Of a DNA stretch of 64,000 nt, positions 45,963-55,920 are shown in pieces (position 1 is the stretch's first letter; every line of letters starts with the position of its first letter). The DNA lies in assembly GCF_002843425.1 (NCBI RefSeq), contig NZ_NKXO01000001.1, positions 1-64,000 on the forward strand, read 5' to 3'. The stretch is from Raineya orbicola. GTDB taxonomy: Bacteria > Bacteroidota > Bacteroidia > Cytophagales > Thermonemataceae. The position numbers and the translations under genes are program-made. The notes beneath the pieces were generated by a model, which saw only the letters and a list, made by a program, of their open reading frames with translations, searched no databases and was not told the origin of the DNA.

Positions 45963-46823
45963 TTACTTGAAAATTTGGAATGACTTGTTTTTTTGAGCTT
46001 CTTTGTAGAGTTCATCTTCTAACTGCTTGATAAGCAAGGTTTTTCTTTGGTTAAGAATCATACTTCTGATACGCTCGCGAACAAACTCCAAAGGTGAAAT
46101 CTGTTCTGAAATTTTATAGTCCTTGATAGCCAAAATATACGAAAACTCCCCATCTTGCATCTGCGAAATTTTATTGTTTTTCAGAAAATTCACTTTATTG
46201 GGTATGCTTTCAAAAGGAGTGAGTTTGGTGAGTTCATCAAAATCTACCCAGAGAGTATCTTGCAAATAGTAAGAAATGGCTTTTTCATTACAAAACCGCA
46301 CAAGTTCGTTTCGGTCTTCGCTTTTTTCAGAAAGCATTATTTTTTTTATTGTTTCATTGTCTTTTTCATTTTTAGCCACCTTGATAAAAATAGCCTTCAC
46401 GATATTTTGCCGAAGTTCAAACTCTTGTTTGTTTTTTTCGTAAAAATCTTTGATTTCTTGTTCCGTAATGGTATCCGAAAACTTTTTAGCGACATATTGT
46501 TTTTCAAATTCGTGTGTGAGCAATGCGAAGCGGTATTCGTCTAAACGTTTTTGCAATTCTTGCTCATCTATTTTTACTTCTTTTTCGGCTTTTTGGTAAA
46601 GCAATTGCTTACGAATCCAATTGTCAATATATCTTTCTACAAATTCAGTACTATCTTGGGAATTCATTTTGTTGGGCATTGCAGATTTTACTTCTATAAA
46701 AAATAGTTCCTGATTGCCTACTTGGGCGAGTTTTTTCCCTTTGGGAGTTTCTTTTTTTTCGCCGCAGGCAAATAGAAAAAAAACAAACATATGAAGTCGC
46801 CAAATATGAAGCCAATATTTCAT
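45963..46823 (-). CDS. SurA-like periplasmic foldase lipoprotein
   Basis: A 286-residue predicted lipoprotein (lipobox LFACG). The helical N-terminal domain (RYIDNWIRKQLLYQKAEKEVKID, then DITEQEIKDFYEKNKQEFE) and the C-terminal helical segment match SurA-type chaperones. I see no parvulin catalytic core, so isomerase activity is doubtful. It probably assists outer-membrane or secreted proteins. Its start is 75 bases from the next gene's -7 box on the other strand. Confidence 0.75.
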   Translation of the reverse strand: MKYWLHIWRLHMFVFFLFACGEKKETPKGKKLAQVGNQELFFIEVKSAMPNKMNSQDSTEFVERYIDNWIRKQLLYQKAEKEVKIDEQELQKRLDEYRFALLTHEFEKQYVAKKFSDTITEQEIKDFYEKNKQEFELRQNIVKAIFIKVAKNEKDNETIKKIMLSEKSEDRNELVRFCNEKAISYYLQDTLWVDFDELTKLTPFESIPNKVNFLKNNKISQMQDGEFSYILAIKDYKISEQISPLEFVRERIRSMILNQRKTLLIKQLEDELYKEAQKNKSFQIFK

Positions 46824-46962
46824 TTTGAAAGTATTTTTATGTTTGGTAATTAGTAACGGGTTTCAAAATTAGTTATATTTGCTCTTTATGCAAATGCTTA
46901 CCAGCAAACTTCTTTTGTAAAAAATAGTAAATCTGCATAAATTGCAGAAAAATTTAGTAAAA

Positions 46963-49206
46963 ATGGAATACCTCGAAGGATTGAATGAACCCCAACGCCA
47001 AGCCGTTATTCATACCGAAGGACCGCTGATGATCATCGCAGGGGCAGGTTCAGGAAAAACACGTGTACTTACGTACAGAATTGCTCATTTGATTTATCAC
47101 GGAGTAGATCCTTATCAAATTTTGGCACTCACTTTTACCAACAAAGCCGCTAATGAAATGCGAGAACGCATTGAAAAAGTGGTAGGACACGAAGCCAAAA
47201 ATATTTGGATGGGAACTTTCCACTCGGTTTTTGCCAAAATTTTACGCATAGAGGGGCATAGATTAGGCTATACACGCGATTTTAGCATTTACGATACCGA
47301 AGACTCCAAGAATCTTATCAAGAACATTGTTAAGGAACTCAACCTTGATGATAAACTCTACAAGCCTGCTACGGTGTTTTCTCGTATTTCGGGGGCAAAA
47401 AATAGACTTGTTTCGTATCGTGAGTACAACAACAACCCCATTTACCGAGCCGATGACGAAAGTTGCCAAAGACCTGAAATCGGCAGAATTTATCAAATTT
47501 ATCAAGAAAGGCTTTTCAAAGCCAATGCAATGGATTTTGATGATTTGCTTTTCAATACCAACGTACTTTTTCGCGATCATCTGGACGTGCTGAATAAATA
47601 CCAGCACAAGTTTCGTTACGTAATGGTAGATGAGTTTCAGGATACGAATGTTTCGCAATATCTCATTACTCGCAAGCTCGCGGCAGTACATCAGAATATT
47701 GCCGTAGTAGGTGATGATGCCCAAAGCATTTATGCTTTCCGTGGAGCAGATATTCAAAATATCTTGAATTTTGAAAGGGATTACCCCAATCTGAAAACAG
47801 TGCGTTTGGAGCAGAATTATCGTTCTACCAAAACCATTGTACAAGCCGCCAATTCGGTTATTGCCAAAAACCAAGCCCAACTCAAAAAGAATGTTTGGAC
47901 AGCCAATTCCGAAGGTGAAGCCATAGAACTGCTCAAAGCTACTTCCGATGCCGAAGAAGCTCGTATGGTGGCACAAAATATTTTTGAGGAGAAAATGCAG
48001 AAAAAACGCAAAAATAGCGATTTCGCAATCCTTTACCGAACTAATGCTCAGTCTCGTACTTTTGAAGAGGCTCTTCGCAAACTGAATATTCGCTATAAAG
48101 TAGTAGGGGGGCTTTCTTTCTACCAACGTAAAGAAATCAAAGATTTAATTGCTTATTTTCGTTTTGCACTCAATCAGAACGATGAAGAGGCTTTTCGCCG
48201 AATTATCAATCTACCCAAACGGGGCGTAGGAGATGCTACCATTGCTCGCATAGTAGTCATTGCAGATGAACATAAAATTTCCATTTGGGACGTGCTTTGC
48301 AATGCTTTCAAATACATTGGCGGAAGGGTGGCATTGGCTTTGGATACTTTTGCGACACTTATCAAGAGTTTCAAAATTGCTATTGAGCAAAAAAACGCCT
48401 ATGATGCCGCAATGGAAATTGCTAAAAATTCAGGATTGCTCAAAGAACTTTACGAAGATAAATCCATTGAAGGATTAGCCCGTTACGAAAACGTGCAAGA
48501 ACTTTTGAATGGTATCAAGGAGTTTGTAGATAACCCTGAAAATACGGATAAAGGTTTGGGGGCGTTCTTACAGGAAGTTTCTTTGCTTACCAATGCAGAT
48601 GAGCCTGAAAGCGAAGAGGACAAAAAAGATGCTGTAACTCTAATGACTATCCACTCGGCGAAAGGTCTGGAATTTAAGCACGTTTTTGTGGTAGGAATGG
48701 AGGAAGATCTTTTCCCTTCGCAAATGATGATTGGCAGTAGGGCTGAGTTGGAAGAGGAAAGAAGACTCTTTTATGTGGCTATTACCAGAGCAGAGGAGAA
48801 ATTAACGCTTACCTATGCAACTTCTCGCTATCGTTTTGGTAGAATTAAAGACTGCGAACCCAGCCGCTTTCTTGATGAAATTGACCCTCGTTGCATTAAA
48901 CAGAAAAAAACGATTATTCCTTCGGCTTCGGTAAGTGATAGAATAGCGGTGAAAAACTTTCTGAACTCTTTGCAAGCTACTACGGCTCAAACAAATAAAA
49001 CCACTTACAAACCCTCGCCCGATTTCAAACCCAGCGATACTACTTACCTTGCACCAGGTATGCGTGTAGAACATTTGAAATTTGGTTTTGGATTGGTTTT
49101 AGAAATACAAGGCGAAGAAAAAGAACGAAAAGCACGTATCAAATTTGATGAAGTAGGCGAAAAAACTTTACTTCTAAGTTTTGCAAAACTGAAAGTACAC
49201 GGATAA
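46963..49206 (+). CDS. UvrD/PcrA-type DNA helicase
   Basis: A 747-residue superfamily 1A 3'-5' helicase. The motifs run in order: GAGSGKTRVL (Walker A), TFTNKAANEM, DEFQDTN, GDDAQSIYAFRGA, EQNYRSTK, VTLMTIHSAKGLEF, VAITRAEEKL. It unwinds DNA in nucleotide excision repair, mismatch repair and fork restart. The C-terminal 60 residues end in a Tudor-like fold (PGMRVEHLKFGFGLVL) shared with PcrA. ATG at 46963 is used; a TTG seven codons earlier is less likely. A TAnnTTTG box lies at 46874-46881. Confidence 0.95.
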   Translation: MEYLEGLNEPQRQAVIHTEGPLMIIAGAGSGKTRVLTYRIAHLIYHGVDPYQILALTFTNKAANEMRERIEKVVGHEAKNIWMGTFHSVFAKILRIEGHRLGYTRDFSIYDTEDSKNLIKNIVKELNLDDKLYKPATVFSRISGAKNRLVSYREYNNNPIYRADDESCQRPEIGRIYQIYQERLFKANAMDFDDLLFNTNVLFRDHLDVLNKYQHKFRYVMVDEFQDTNVSQYLITRKLAAVHQNIAVVGDDAQSIYAFRGADIQNILNFERDYPNLKTVRLEQNYRSTKTIVQAANSVIAKNQAQLKKNVWTANSEGEAIELLKATSDAEEARMVAQNIFEEKMQKKRKNSDFAILYRTNAQSRTFEEALRKLNIRYKVVGGLSFYQRKEIKDLIAYFRFALNQNDEEAFRRIINLPKRGVGDATIARIVVIADEHKISIWDVLCNAFKYIGGRVALALDTFATLIKSFKIAIEQKNAYDAAMEIAKNSGLLKELYEDKSIEGLARYENVQELLNGIKEFVDNPENTDKGLGAFLQEVSLLTNADEPESEEDKKDAVTLMTIHSAKGLEFKHVFVVGMEEDLFPSQMMIGSRAELEEERRLFYVAITRAEEKLTLTYATSRYRFGRIKDCEPSRFLDEIDPRCIKQKKTIIPSASVSDRIAVKNFLNSLQATTAQTNKTTYKPSPDFKPSDTTYLAPGMRVEHLKFGFGLVLEIQGEEKERKARIKFDEVGEKTLLLSFAKLKVHG

Positions 49207-49230
49207 GTATTTGTTTGTTAGAATTTTATA

Positions 49231-49260
49231 TTGATTTATCGTAAAGTTTTCTTACATTTG
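49231..49260 (+). promoter_or_regulatory. putative promoter of the TPR gene
   Basis: TTG at 49231-49233 is followed after 19 bases by TACATTTG at 49253-49260, an exact match to TAnnTTTG. The start codon follows at 49321. Confidence 0.5.
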
Positions 49261-49320
49261 ACTTGGAGTGTAAGAAAAATTTTTTACTTTTCGCTATCCT
49301 AAACGTATTTTGATTTTTGT

Positions 49321-50343
49321 ATGGATAATGAAAGAGTAGATGCCTACATCAAAGAAATGATGAGGCTCAAAGAACGCCGAGAGCGTGAAAACCAGAAATC
49401 AGATTTGAAAGAAATTGCCCGAGAATTGGGTATGAGTGATGATGATTTTGAGGCAGTAGAGGAAGAAAGAAAGAAAATGCTTGAATCGGCAAAAGGTTTG
49501 CTCAATCATCAGCAAAGTGATGATGCCATCGCCCTGCTTGAAACCGCTTACAATCTTGAACCTGATGATGCCGAAACAATTAGTCTGCTTGCCCAAGCCT
49601 ATGGAATGAAATACATTCAAACAAATATTCCTTCTTACAAAAAGAAAAGTGAGGAGTTTGCCTCTTTGGCAATTCTCAAAAATCCCCAAGACCAAAAAGC
49701 AATGGAACTGCTACGTTCTGTTCGTTACAAGCCTAAAAAAGAACTTCAATTGGGGAAAATAGTAGGTTTAGTGGTTTTTCTGGCAGTTTTAGGGCTTTTA
49801 GGGTATTGGATAATGTCTCCTTCGTCCAAAGGTTCTAACAACACCCCTGCTAAAACGGAGCAAACTCTTCAACCAAACTATTCCAATACAAATAATATTG
49901 TTTCCTATACAAATGCAAACGGCGAAAGTGCAACTTTTGAGCGTGCAGGTTCGGAAATGATTATTCATTATGAGGGTACTTTGCTTAAAGGGAAAACTAA
50001 ATCCGCAGAAAAAAATAAATACACCGATGCACAAGGAACTAACATAGCAGAAGTAAAAGCCAAAGACTCCGATGGTTTCAAAGTTCGCACACCCGATGGG
50101 CAAACTTTGCTTTGGAAAATAAAATTAGCAGGCGATAAAATTAAGATTTCCAATAACGAAGAAAACCGCAATCCTTATGAAATCAAACGCAAAGAAAACA
50201 AAATCAAAATCAGTAAAAACGATGTAGAAATTACTGAACTGAAAGGGAAAGACAAATTTTCAGAAGCAGTAATGTATCTTACTGATATTCCCAAGCCACA
50301 GCGTTATATTATTGTAGCCGAACTTTTGATGAGAAATTTGTAA
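49321..50343 (+). CDS. membrane protein with TPR-like region
   Basis: A 340-residue protein. Residues 1-140 are charged and helical with two TPR-like units (DAIALLETAYNLEPDD, then AETISLLAQAYGMKY). One membrane helix follows (IVGLVVFLAVLGLLGYWIM, about 145-165). The C-terminal half is a beta-rich domain of no family I recognise. It is upstream of an acyl-CoA ligase with a 34-base gap. Function is unknown. Confidence 0.75.
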   Translation: MDNERVDAYIKEMMRLKERRERENQKSDLKEIARELGMSDDDFEAVEEERKKMLESAKGLLNHQQSDDAIALLETAYNLEPDDAETISLLAQAYGMKYIQTNIPSYKKKSEEFASLAILKNPQDQKAMELLRSVRYKPKKELQLGKIVGLVVFLAVLGLLGYWIMSPSSKGSNNTPAKTEQTLQPNYSNTNNIVSYTNANGESATFERAGSEMIIHYEGTLLKGKTKSAEKNKYTDAQGTNIAEVKAKDSDGFKVRTPDGQTLLWKIKLAGDKIKISNNEENRNPYEIKRKENKIKISKNDVEITELKGKDKFSEAVMYLTDIPKPQRYIIVAELLMRNL

Positions 50344-50377
50344 AATTTTGCTTATTAACCTCAAAACAATAAATTTT

Positions 50378-52084
50378 ATGGAAGAAAAAGTATGGTTCAA
50401 AAGCTATCCCTCACGAGTACCTAAGGAAATCAATCCTGATGCTTACCCTTCGCTTGTAGCTTTTTTGGAAGAGCATTTTCAGAAGTTTGCAGATTTACCT
50501 GCTTATCAGTTTATGGACAAAGTGCTTACCTACAAAGAAGTAGATAAAAAATCGCGGGATTTTGCGGCTTTCTTGCAAAGTTTGGGCTTGCAAAAAGGTG
50601 ATAAAGTAGGTTTGCAAATGCCCAATATAATGCAGTACCCTGTGGCTTTGTTCGGTATTTTAAGGGCAGGTTGTACAGCGGTGAATGTCAATCCGCAGTA
50701 CACGGTGCGTGAAATGGAGCATCAATACAAAGACGCTGATGTAAAAGCAACTATCATACTTGCCAACTTTGCAAGCAATTTGGAGAAAACTCTCCCTCAT
50801 ACCAATATCAAGCACGTTATTGTTACGGAAGTAGGGGATATGTTGGGCTTTTTGAAGGGAAAAATCGTGAATTACGTAGTGAAGCATAAGAAAAAAATGG
50901 TGCCTCCTTTCAATATTCCCAACGCTATTCCTTTTGGTAAAGCATTGAGTTTAGGAGCAAAAAATCCTTACAAACGTCCTGAAATTGCTTCGCAGGATAT
51001 TGCATTCTTGCAATACACAGGTGGAACAACAGGGGTTTCCAAAGGGGCAATGCTCACACATCGCAATATTATTGCCAATATGATGCAAATTAAGGCGTGG
51101 ATGGCACCTAAATTGGTAGAGCGTCAGGAAGTTATTGTTACGCCTTTACCCTTGTATCACGTTTTTGCCCTTACGGTAAATTGCTTTTCAATGATTGCCA
51201 TTGGGGCTAAAAATATTCTTATCGCCAACCCTCGTGATATGCAAGGCTTTTTGGCAGAGCTTATCAAAAACCGCTTTACCGTGATGACGGGGCTGAATAC
51301 GCTCTTTATTGGTATGATGAACCACCCCGATTTCAAAAAAATCAATTGGAGTGGTGTAAAAACCATTGTAGCAGGGGGTATGGCTATGCAGAAACCTGTA
51401 GCCGAAAAATGGAAGCAACTCACAGGTATTGCAGTAGCCGAAGGCTACGGATTGAGCGAAACTTCACCTGTACTTACCTGCAACCCTATTGACGGCACCG
51501 AGCAAATCGGAACTATCGGTATTCCTTTGCCGAATGTAGATTTGAAACTTATTGATGAAGATGGCAGAGAAGTACCTATGGGTGAGGCAGGTGAAATCTG
51601 TGCCAAAGGTCCTAATGTGATGCTCGGCTATTGGAATCGTCCTGATGAAACTGCCAAAGTCTTTACAGAAGATGGTTGGTTCAAAACAGGAGATATTGGC
51701 GTAATGCAACCTGATGGCTTTTTCAAAATTGTAGATAGAAAGAAAGATATGATTTTGGTTTCAGGCTTTAATGTCTATCCTAATGAAGTAGAAGATGTGG
51801 TTGCAGGACACCCCAAAGTTTTGGAAGTTGCCGCTATTGGCGTGCCTGATGCCAAAGCCACTGAAAGAGTAAAAATTTATGTGGTAAAAAAAGACGAAAG
51901 CCTCACAGAACAAGAACTGCGTAAATATTGCGAAGAAAACCTAACAGGCTACAAACAGCCTCGTGATATAGAGTTTCGTAATGAATTGCCTAAATCCAAC
52001 GTGGGTAAAATTTTGCGTAAGGTACTTAAAGATGAACTCAAAGCTCAATTGGAAACACAGAGCAAGACAGGTACAAGTTCATAG
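50378..52084 (+). CDS. long-chain fatty-acid--CoA ligase (AMP-forming)
   Basis: A 568-residue ANL-superfamily enzyme that activates fatty acids as acyl-CoA. The P-loop is YTGGTTGVSKGAMLTHRN. The core motifs VAEGYGLSETSPV and WFKTGDIG are present, and the hinge region (VDRKKDMILVSGFNVYPNEVE) and C-terminal lysine (PKSNVGKILRK) are complete. The ATG at 50378 starts the family N-terminus. It may be co-expressed with the TPR protein upstream. Confidence 0.93.
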   Translation: MEEKVWFKSYPSRVPKEINPDAYPSLVAFLEEHFQKFADLPAYQFMDKVLTYKEVDKKSRDFAAFLQSLGLQKGDKVGLQMPNIMQYPVALFGILRAGCTAVNVNPQYTVREMEHQYKDADVKATIILANFASNLEKTLPHTNIKHVIVTEVGDMLGFLKGKIVNYVVKHKKKMVPPFNIPNAIPFGKALSLGAKNPYKRPEIASQDIAFLQYTGGTTGVSKGAMLTHRNIIANMMQIKAWMAPKLVERQEVIVTPLPLYHVFALTVNCFSMIAIGAKNILIANPRDMQGFLAELIKNRFTVMTGLNTLFIGMMNHPDFKKINWSGVKTIVAGGMAMQKPVAEKWKQLTGIAVAEGYGLSETSPVLTCNPIDGTEQIGTIGIPLPNVDLKLIDEDGREVPMGEAGEICAKGPNVMLGYWNRPDETAKVFTEDGWFKTGDIGVMQPDGFFKIVDRKKDMILVSGFNVYPNEVEDVVAGHPKVLEVAAIGVPDAKATERVKIYVVKKDESLTEQELRKYCEENLTGYKQPRDIEFRNELPKSNVGKILRKVLKDELKAQLETQSKTGTSS

Positions 52085-52093
52085 GTGTTTCAC

Positions 52094-52127
52094 GCAAAAA
52101 ACTTCGCCTACTAGCGAAGTTTTTTGC
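52094..52127. terminator. bidirectional hairpin terminator
   Basis: GCAAAAAACTTCGC (094-107 of this kilobase) pairs perfectly over 14 bases with GCGAAGTTTTTTGC (114-127). It abuts the panB stop codon and separates it from the acyl-CoA ligase. Confidence 0.9.
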
Positions 52128-52946
52128 TTAAAAATAAGACTCTTTTTCGTTGGGAAAATCTTTGTTTTTTACGTCCTCAATATATTTCTCTACGGCTTGA
52201 TGAATGATGCTATTCAAATCGGCATAGCGGCGAAGGAAACGAGGACTGAAATCCTTATTGATACCTAACATATCGTGAAGTACAAGCACTTGCCCATCTA
52301 CGTAAGGACCTGCCCCAATACCTATGACAGGAATACTTACGCTTTCAGCTACTTGTTTAGCGAGCATTGCAGGGATTTTCTCCAAAACCAAAGCAAAACA
52401 GCCTAATTTATCCAGAAGCATTGCATCTTCTAAAAGTTTTTTAGCTTCGGCTTCTTCTTTGGCTCGGACGTTGTAAGTTCCGAACTTGTAAATGGATTGT
52501 GGGGTAAGTCCTAAATGCCCCATTACAGGCACGCCTGCACTCAATATGCGTGTGATAGACTCTCCAATTTCTGCCCCCCCTTCCATTTTGATAGCGTGTC
52601 CGCCTGTTTCTTTCATAATGCGAATGGTAGATTGCAAAGCCTCTTTGGAATTGCCCTGATACGAGCCAAAGGGTAAATCTACTACTACCAAAGCCCTTTT
52701 CACGGCTCGCACTACACTGGCGGCGTGATAAATCATTTGGTCAAGGGTGATGGGTAAGGTAGTTTCGTAGCCCGCCATAACGTTGGAAGCACTATCGCCT
52801 ACTAAAATAATATCAATACCTGCTTCATCAACAATTTTGGCAAGTGAGTAATCATAGGCGGTGAGCATAGATATTTTTTCGCCCTTGTGTTTCATTTCCA
52901 AGAGCTTATGCGTAGTTACCTTTTTAATTTCTGAATGAACTGACAT
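52128..52946 (-). CDS. panB: 3-methyl-2-oxobutanoate hydroxymethyltransferase
   Basis: A 272-residue enzyme, the first step of pantothenate synthesis: it adds a hydroxymethyl group from methylenetetrahydrofolate to ketoisovalerate. Motifs: [30 protein letters not shown] (metal Asp), [10 protein letters not shown], and [13 protein letters not shown]. It is a decamer-type PanB of normal length. ATG at 52946 is the family start. It is divergent from hisD. Confidence 0.96.
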   Translation of the reverse strand: MSVHSEIKKVTTHKLLEMKHKGEKISMLTAYDYSLAKIVDEAGIDIILVGDSASNVMAGYETTLPITLDQMIYHAASVVRAVKRALVVVDLPFGSYQGNSKEALQSTIRIMKETGGHAIKMEGGAEIGESITRILSAGVPVMGHLGLTPQSIYKFGTYNVRAKEEAEAKKLLEDAMLLDKLGCFALVLEKIPAMLAKQVAESVSIPVIGIGAGPYVDGQVLVLHDMLGINKDFSPRFLRRYADLNSIIHQAVEKYIEDVKNKDFPNEKESYF

Positions 52947-53067
52947 AATGCAGAAAAAATTTGGAGTGCATTTTTCAAAATTGAAAAATTTTTCGCAGAA
53001 AAAAATGTTTTTCAAAAGTTTTTTTACAAAATCTGTATTTTTGCAATCTGTTCAAAACCTATCGGCT

Positions 53068-54339
53068 ATGCTAAATATTATTCAGAATCCTGCTCGTAAG
53101 CAGTGGGAAACCCTATTGCAACGTCCTACGGCTCTTTACAGCGATATTGTTGCAAGCGTAGAAAGTATATTAGAAGAAGTGCGTGAAAATGGTGATAAAG
53201 CGGTTCGCAAGTTCAATCAGAAATTTGATAATTATGGCGGTGATTTGCTCGTAAGTGAAGCAGAAATTCAGAAAGCTGTTAAAAATCTTGATAAAAAACT
53301 TCGCAAAGCCATTGAGCAAGCCTATGCAAATATTTACAAATTTCACGCAAAGCAAGTTGAAAAACCCAAGAAAGTACAAACGATGCAAGGCGTAACCTGT
53401 TGGCGGAAAAGTGTAGGCATTGAAAAAGTAGGTTTGTACATACCTGGGGGAACAGCTCCACTTTTTTCTACGGTGCTTATGCTTGGCGTACCTGCTCAAA
53501 TTGCGGGTTGTAAGGAAGTGATTTTATGCACGCCTGCCAGAAATGGAGAAATTCACCCTGCTGTTTTGTTTTCGGCTTGGAAAGTAGGAGTGCATAAAAT
53601 TTTCAAAATTGGCGGGGTGCAGGCGATTGGAGCAATGGCATTTGGTACAGAAAGCGTGCCGAAGGTGTATAAAATTTTTGGTCCGGGCAATCAGTTTGTA
53701 ACCGTTGCCAAACAGCAAGTAGCACGCGATGGGGTAGCGATTGATATGCCCGCAGGACCTTCGGAAGTAATGGTTTGGGCTGATGAAACGGCTCGTCCTG
53801 CTTTTGTTGCCGCCGATTTACTCTCACAAGCCGAACACGGCACCGATAGCCAAGTGATTTTAGTTACTCATTCGTTGAAGGTTGCTGAAAAAGTAAGGCA
53901 AGAAGTGCAAAAACAACTACTCACCTTGCCCCGCAATGAAATTGCCGAAAAAGCCCTTGCCCAAAGTAGAATAATTGTTTTAGAAAAGTTTAATGAGGCT
54001 TTGGATTTAGTCAATTTGTATGCTCCTGAACATTTGATTTTAGCTCTTAAAAATGCAGAAAAAGTTGCAGAAAAAATCATCAATGCGGGTTCGGTGTTTT
54101 TGGGCAATTACACTCCCGAAAGTGCAGGAGATTATGCATCAGGCACTAATCATACTTTGCCTACCAACGGATTTGCCAAAGCGTATAGTGGTGTTTCGGT
54201 AGATAGTTTTGTAAGAAAAATCACTTTTCAGAAAATTACGCAAAAAGGTTTGCAGAATATCGGTGAAACCATCGCTATTATGGCTGAAAACGAACAATTA
54301 GAAGCCCACAAAAGAGCCGTAACCATAAGATTGGCATAG
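53068..54339 (+). CDS. hisD: histidinol dehydrogenase
   Basis: A 423-residue zinc-dependent enzyme that converts histidinol to histidine with two NAD. Motifs: the GLYIPGGTAPLFSTVLMLGVPA segment, IGAMAFGTESVP, DMPAGPSEVMV, and the metal region QAEHGTDSQ, followed by YAPEHL. ATG at 53068 is chosen because the residues before it are lysine- and phenylalanine-rich noise; a -7 box TATTTTTG lies at 53036-53043. Single gene, away from the other his genes. Confidence 0.95.
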   Translation: MLNIIQNPARKQWETLLQRPTALYSDIVASVESILEEVRENGDKAVRKFNQKFDNYGGDLLVSEAEIQKAVKNLDKKLRKAIEQAYANIYKFHAKQVEKPKKVQTMQGVTCWRKSVGIEKVGLYIPGGTAPLFSTVLMLGVPAQIAGCKEVILCTPARNGEIHPAVLFSAWKVGVHKIFKIGGVQAIGAMAFGTESVPKVYKIFGPGNQFVTVAKQQVARDGVAIDMPAGPSEVMVWADETARPAFVAADLLSQAEHGTDSQVILVTHSLKVAEKVRQEVQKQLLTLPRNEIAEKALAQSRIIVLEKFNEALDLVNLYAPEHLILALKNAEKVAEKIINAGSVFLGNYTPESAGDYASGTNHTLPTNGFAKAYSGVSVDSFVRKITFQKITQKGLQNIGETIAIMAENEQLEAHKRAVTIRLA

Positions 54340-54380
54340 CGTTTATTTCTGAAATTTTTAATATTTTCAAGAAAGGAAAA

Positions 54381-54430
54381 GCCACGAATGCACGAATGTT
54401 AATTTGTGTTTAATTCGTGTTATTCGTGGC
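54381..54430. repeat. inverted-repeat element, GCCACGAAT family, copy B
   Basis: GCCACGAAT (381-389 of this kilobase) pairs with ATTCGTGGC (422-430), and CACGAAT (391-397) pairs with ATTCGTG (413-419), with small internal loops. It is a sharper version of copy A at 43669. It lies between the convergent hisD and prfA genes. Confidence 0.65.
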
Positions 54431-54451
54431 TAAATTTGTTTTTTTAAGAAA

Positions 54452-55522
54452 TTAGCTTACACCTTCGCTAAGTTTTTCGGCGTTTTCGGCAAGGCGTAGA
54501 GCTTCAATAAATTGCCCAATATCGCCTGCCATAACGGCATCAAGATTATAGACAGTCATACCGATACGATGATCGGTTACGCGGCTTTGGGGATAGTTGT
54601 AGGTGCGAATTTTCTCGGAGCGGTCGCCTGAACGCACCTGTGATTTGCGTTGCTGAATTAGCTCCTGATTTTGCTTTTCAAATTCTATTTCGTAAAGTTT
54701 GGTACGGAGCATTTGCATAGCCCGCTCACGATTGGCGTGTTGGGAACGCTCCACTTGGCAAACTACTACAATACCTGTGGGTTTGTGGGTAAGTTGTACT
54801 TTGGTTTCAACTTTATTTACGTTCTGCCCGCCTGCTCCTCCAGAGCGTGAGGTTTGCATTTCAATATCAGCAGGATTGATTTCAATATCTACTTCTTCGG
54901 CTTCGGGCAGTACCATTACGGTAGCGGCGGAGGTATGTACGCGTCCTTGTGTTTCGGTAGCGGGTACGCGTTGCACTCTATGGACGCCTGATTCGTACTT
55001 CATTTTTCCATACACATCTTCGCCTTTGATGCTCACAATCACTTCTTTGTAGCCTCCTACGGTGCCTTCGGTGTAGTCTAAAATTTCAAAAGTCCAACCT
55101 TGGCTTTGGGCAAAGCGTTGATACATTTCCAGCAAATCACCTGCAAAAAGCGAAGCCTCATCGCCGCCTGTGCCAGCCCGAATTTCTAAAATTACGTTTT
55201 TGCTATCGTTGGGGTCTTTGGGAATGAGTAAAACTTTGATTTCTTCCTCAATTTGTTCTTTTTTAGGTAAAAGTTCGTCTAATTCCAATTTTGCCATTTC
55301 ACGAAAATCCTCATCTTTTTCGTTAGCAATGACTTGCTTGGCGTTTTCAATATTGCCTAAAATGAGTTTGTATTCGTTGTATTTATCAACAATTTTTTGT
55401 AAATCTTTGTATTCTTTGTTGAGTTTGGCAAAGTTTTTCATATCTGCCATAGTTTCAGGCAGGGTAATTTGGTGGCTTACCTCATCAAAGCGGTTTTTGA
55501 TGGCTTCTAACTTATCAAGCAT
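54452..55522 (-). CDS. prfA: peptide chain release factor 1
   Basis: A 356-residue RF1 that recognises UAA and UAG. The tripeptide PAT lies in [16 protein letters not shown], and the catalytic GGAGGQ is in [15 protein letters not shown]. The N-terminal coiled-coil region and the ending [15 protein letters not shown] are complete. It stands downstream of rpmB, separated by the rpmB terminator. Start ATG at 55522. Confidence 0.97.
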   Translation of the reverse strand: MLDKLEAIKNRFDEVSHQITLPETMADMKNFAKLNKEYKDLQKIVDKYNEYKLILGNIENAKQVIANEKDEDFREMAKLELDELLPKKEQIEEEIKVLLIPKDPNDSKNVILEIRAGTGGDEASLFAGDLLEMYQRFAQSQGWTFEILDYTEGTVGGYKEVIVSIKGEDVYGKMKYESGVHRVQRVPATETQGRVHTSAATVMVLPEAEEVDIEINPADIEMQTSRSGGAGGQNVNKVETKVQLTHKPTGIVVVCQVERSQHANRERAMQMLRTKLYEIEFEKQNQELIQQRKSQVRSGDRSEKIRTYNYPQSRVTDHRIGMTVYNLDAVMAGDIGQFIEALRLAENAEKLSEGVS

Positions 55523-55557
55523 ATGACTTGCAGTTTAAGACTTCCGATAGAAAAAAA

Positions 55558-55596
55558 CACAAGAGAGCAAACCTTGCGTAGATTTGCTCTCTTGTG
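55558..55596 (-). terminator. hairpin terminator of rpmB
   Basis: CACAAGAGAGCAAA (558-571 of this kilobase) pairs perfectly over 14 bases with TTTGCTCTCTTGTG (583-596). On the minus strand it is followed by a T run, so it ends rpmB. Confidence 0.85.
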
Positions 55597-55610
55597 AAGG
55601 AATTAAAAAG

Positions 55611-55850
55611 CTAAACGTGTAAAGTACCTTTTTTTGCCGATTCTTTGATAACTGCATCAATACCTTTTTTGTTGATAGTACGCAAGGCTTTAGCAGAAAC
55701 TTTCAAAGTAATCCACTCGCCGAGTTCGGGAGAATAAAACTTTTTAGTGAGAAGATTGATATCAAATCTTCTTTTGGTTTTATTGTTGGAGTGAGAAACA
55801 TTGTTTCCTACTCGGGGACGTTTTCCTGTAAGTTGGCAAACTCTTGACAT
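55611..55850 (-). CDS. rpmB: 50S ribosomal protein L28
   Basis: A 79-residue L28: [20 protein letters not shown] at the N-terminus, [11 protein letters not shown], the [11 protein letters not shown] strand and the basic end. ATG at 55850 removes 18 unrelated residues of the longer frame. In many Bacteroidota rpmB is followed by rpmG; here a strong terminator follows instead, so the usual partner is missing. Confidence 0.95.
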   Translation of the reverse strand: MSRVCQLTGKRPRVGNNVSHSNNKTKRRFDINLLTKKFYSPELGEWITLKVSAKALRTINKKGIDAVIKESAKKGTLHV

Positions 55851-55920
55851 AACCTTTTCAATTTTTAGAAACGCAAAGGTAAAAGAAATTTTTATTTTTT
55901 CCAAAAAAAATCGTAAATTT

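Noticed and set aside
47263-48126. Long minus-strand ORF inside the UvrD helicase gene
   Set aside because: Antisense to conserved helicase motifs, with no recognisable domain and no start signals.
53279-53827. Minus-strand ORFs inside hisD
   Set aside because: They are shadows of a well-supported dehydrogenase with complete motifs; no protein family is visible in them.
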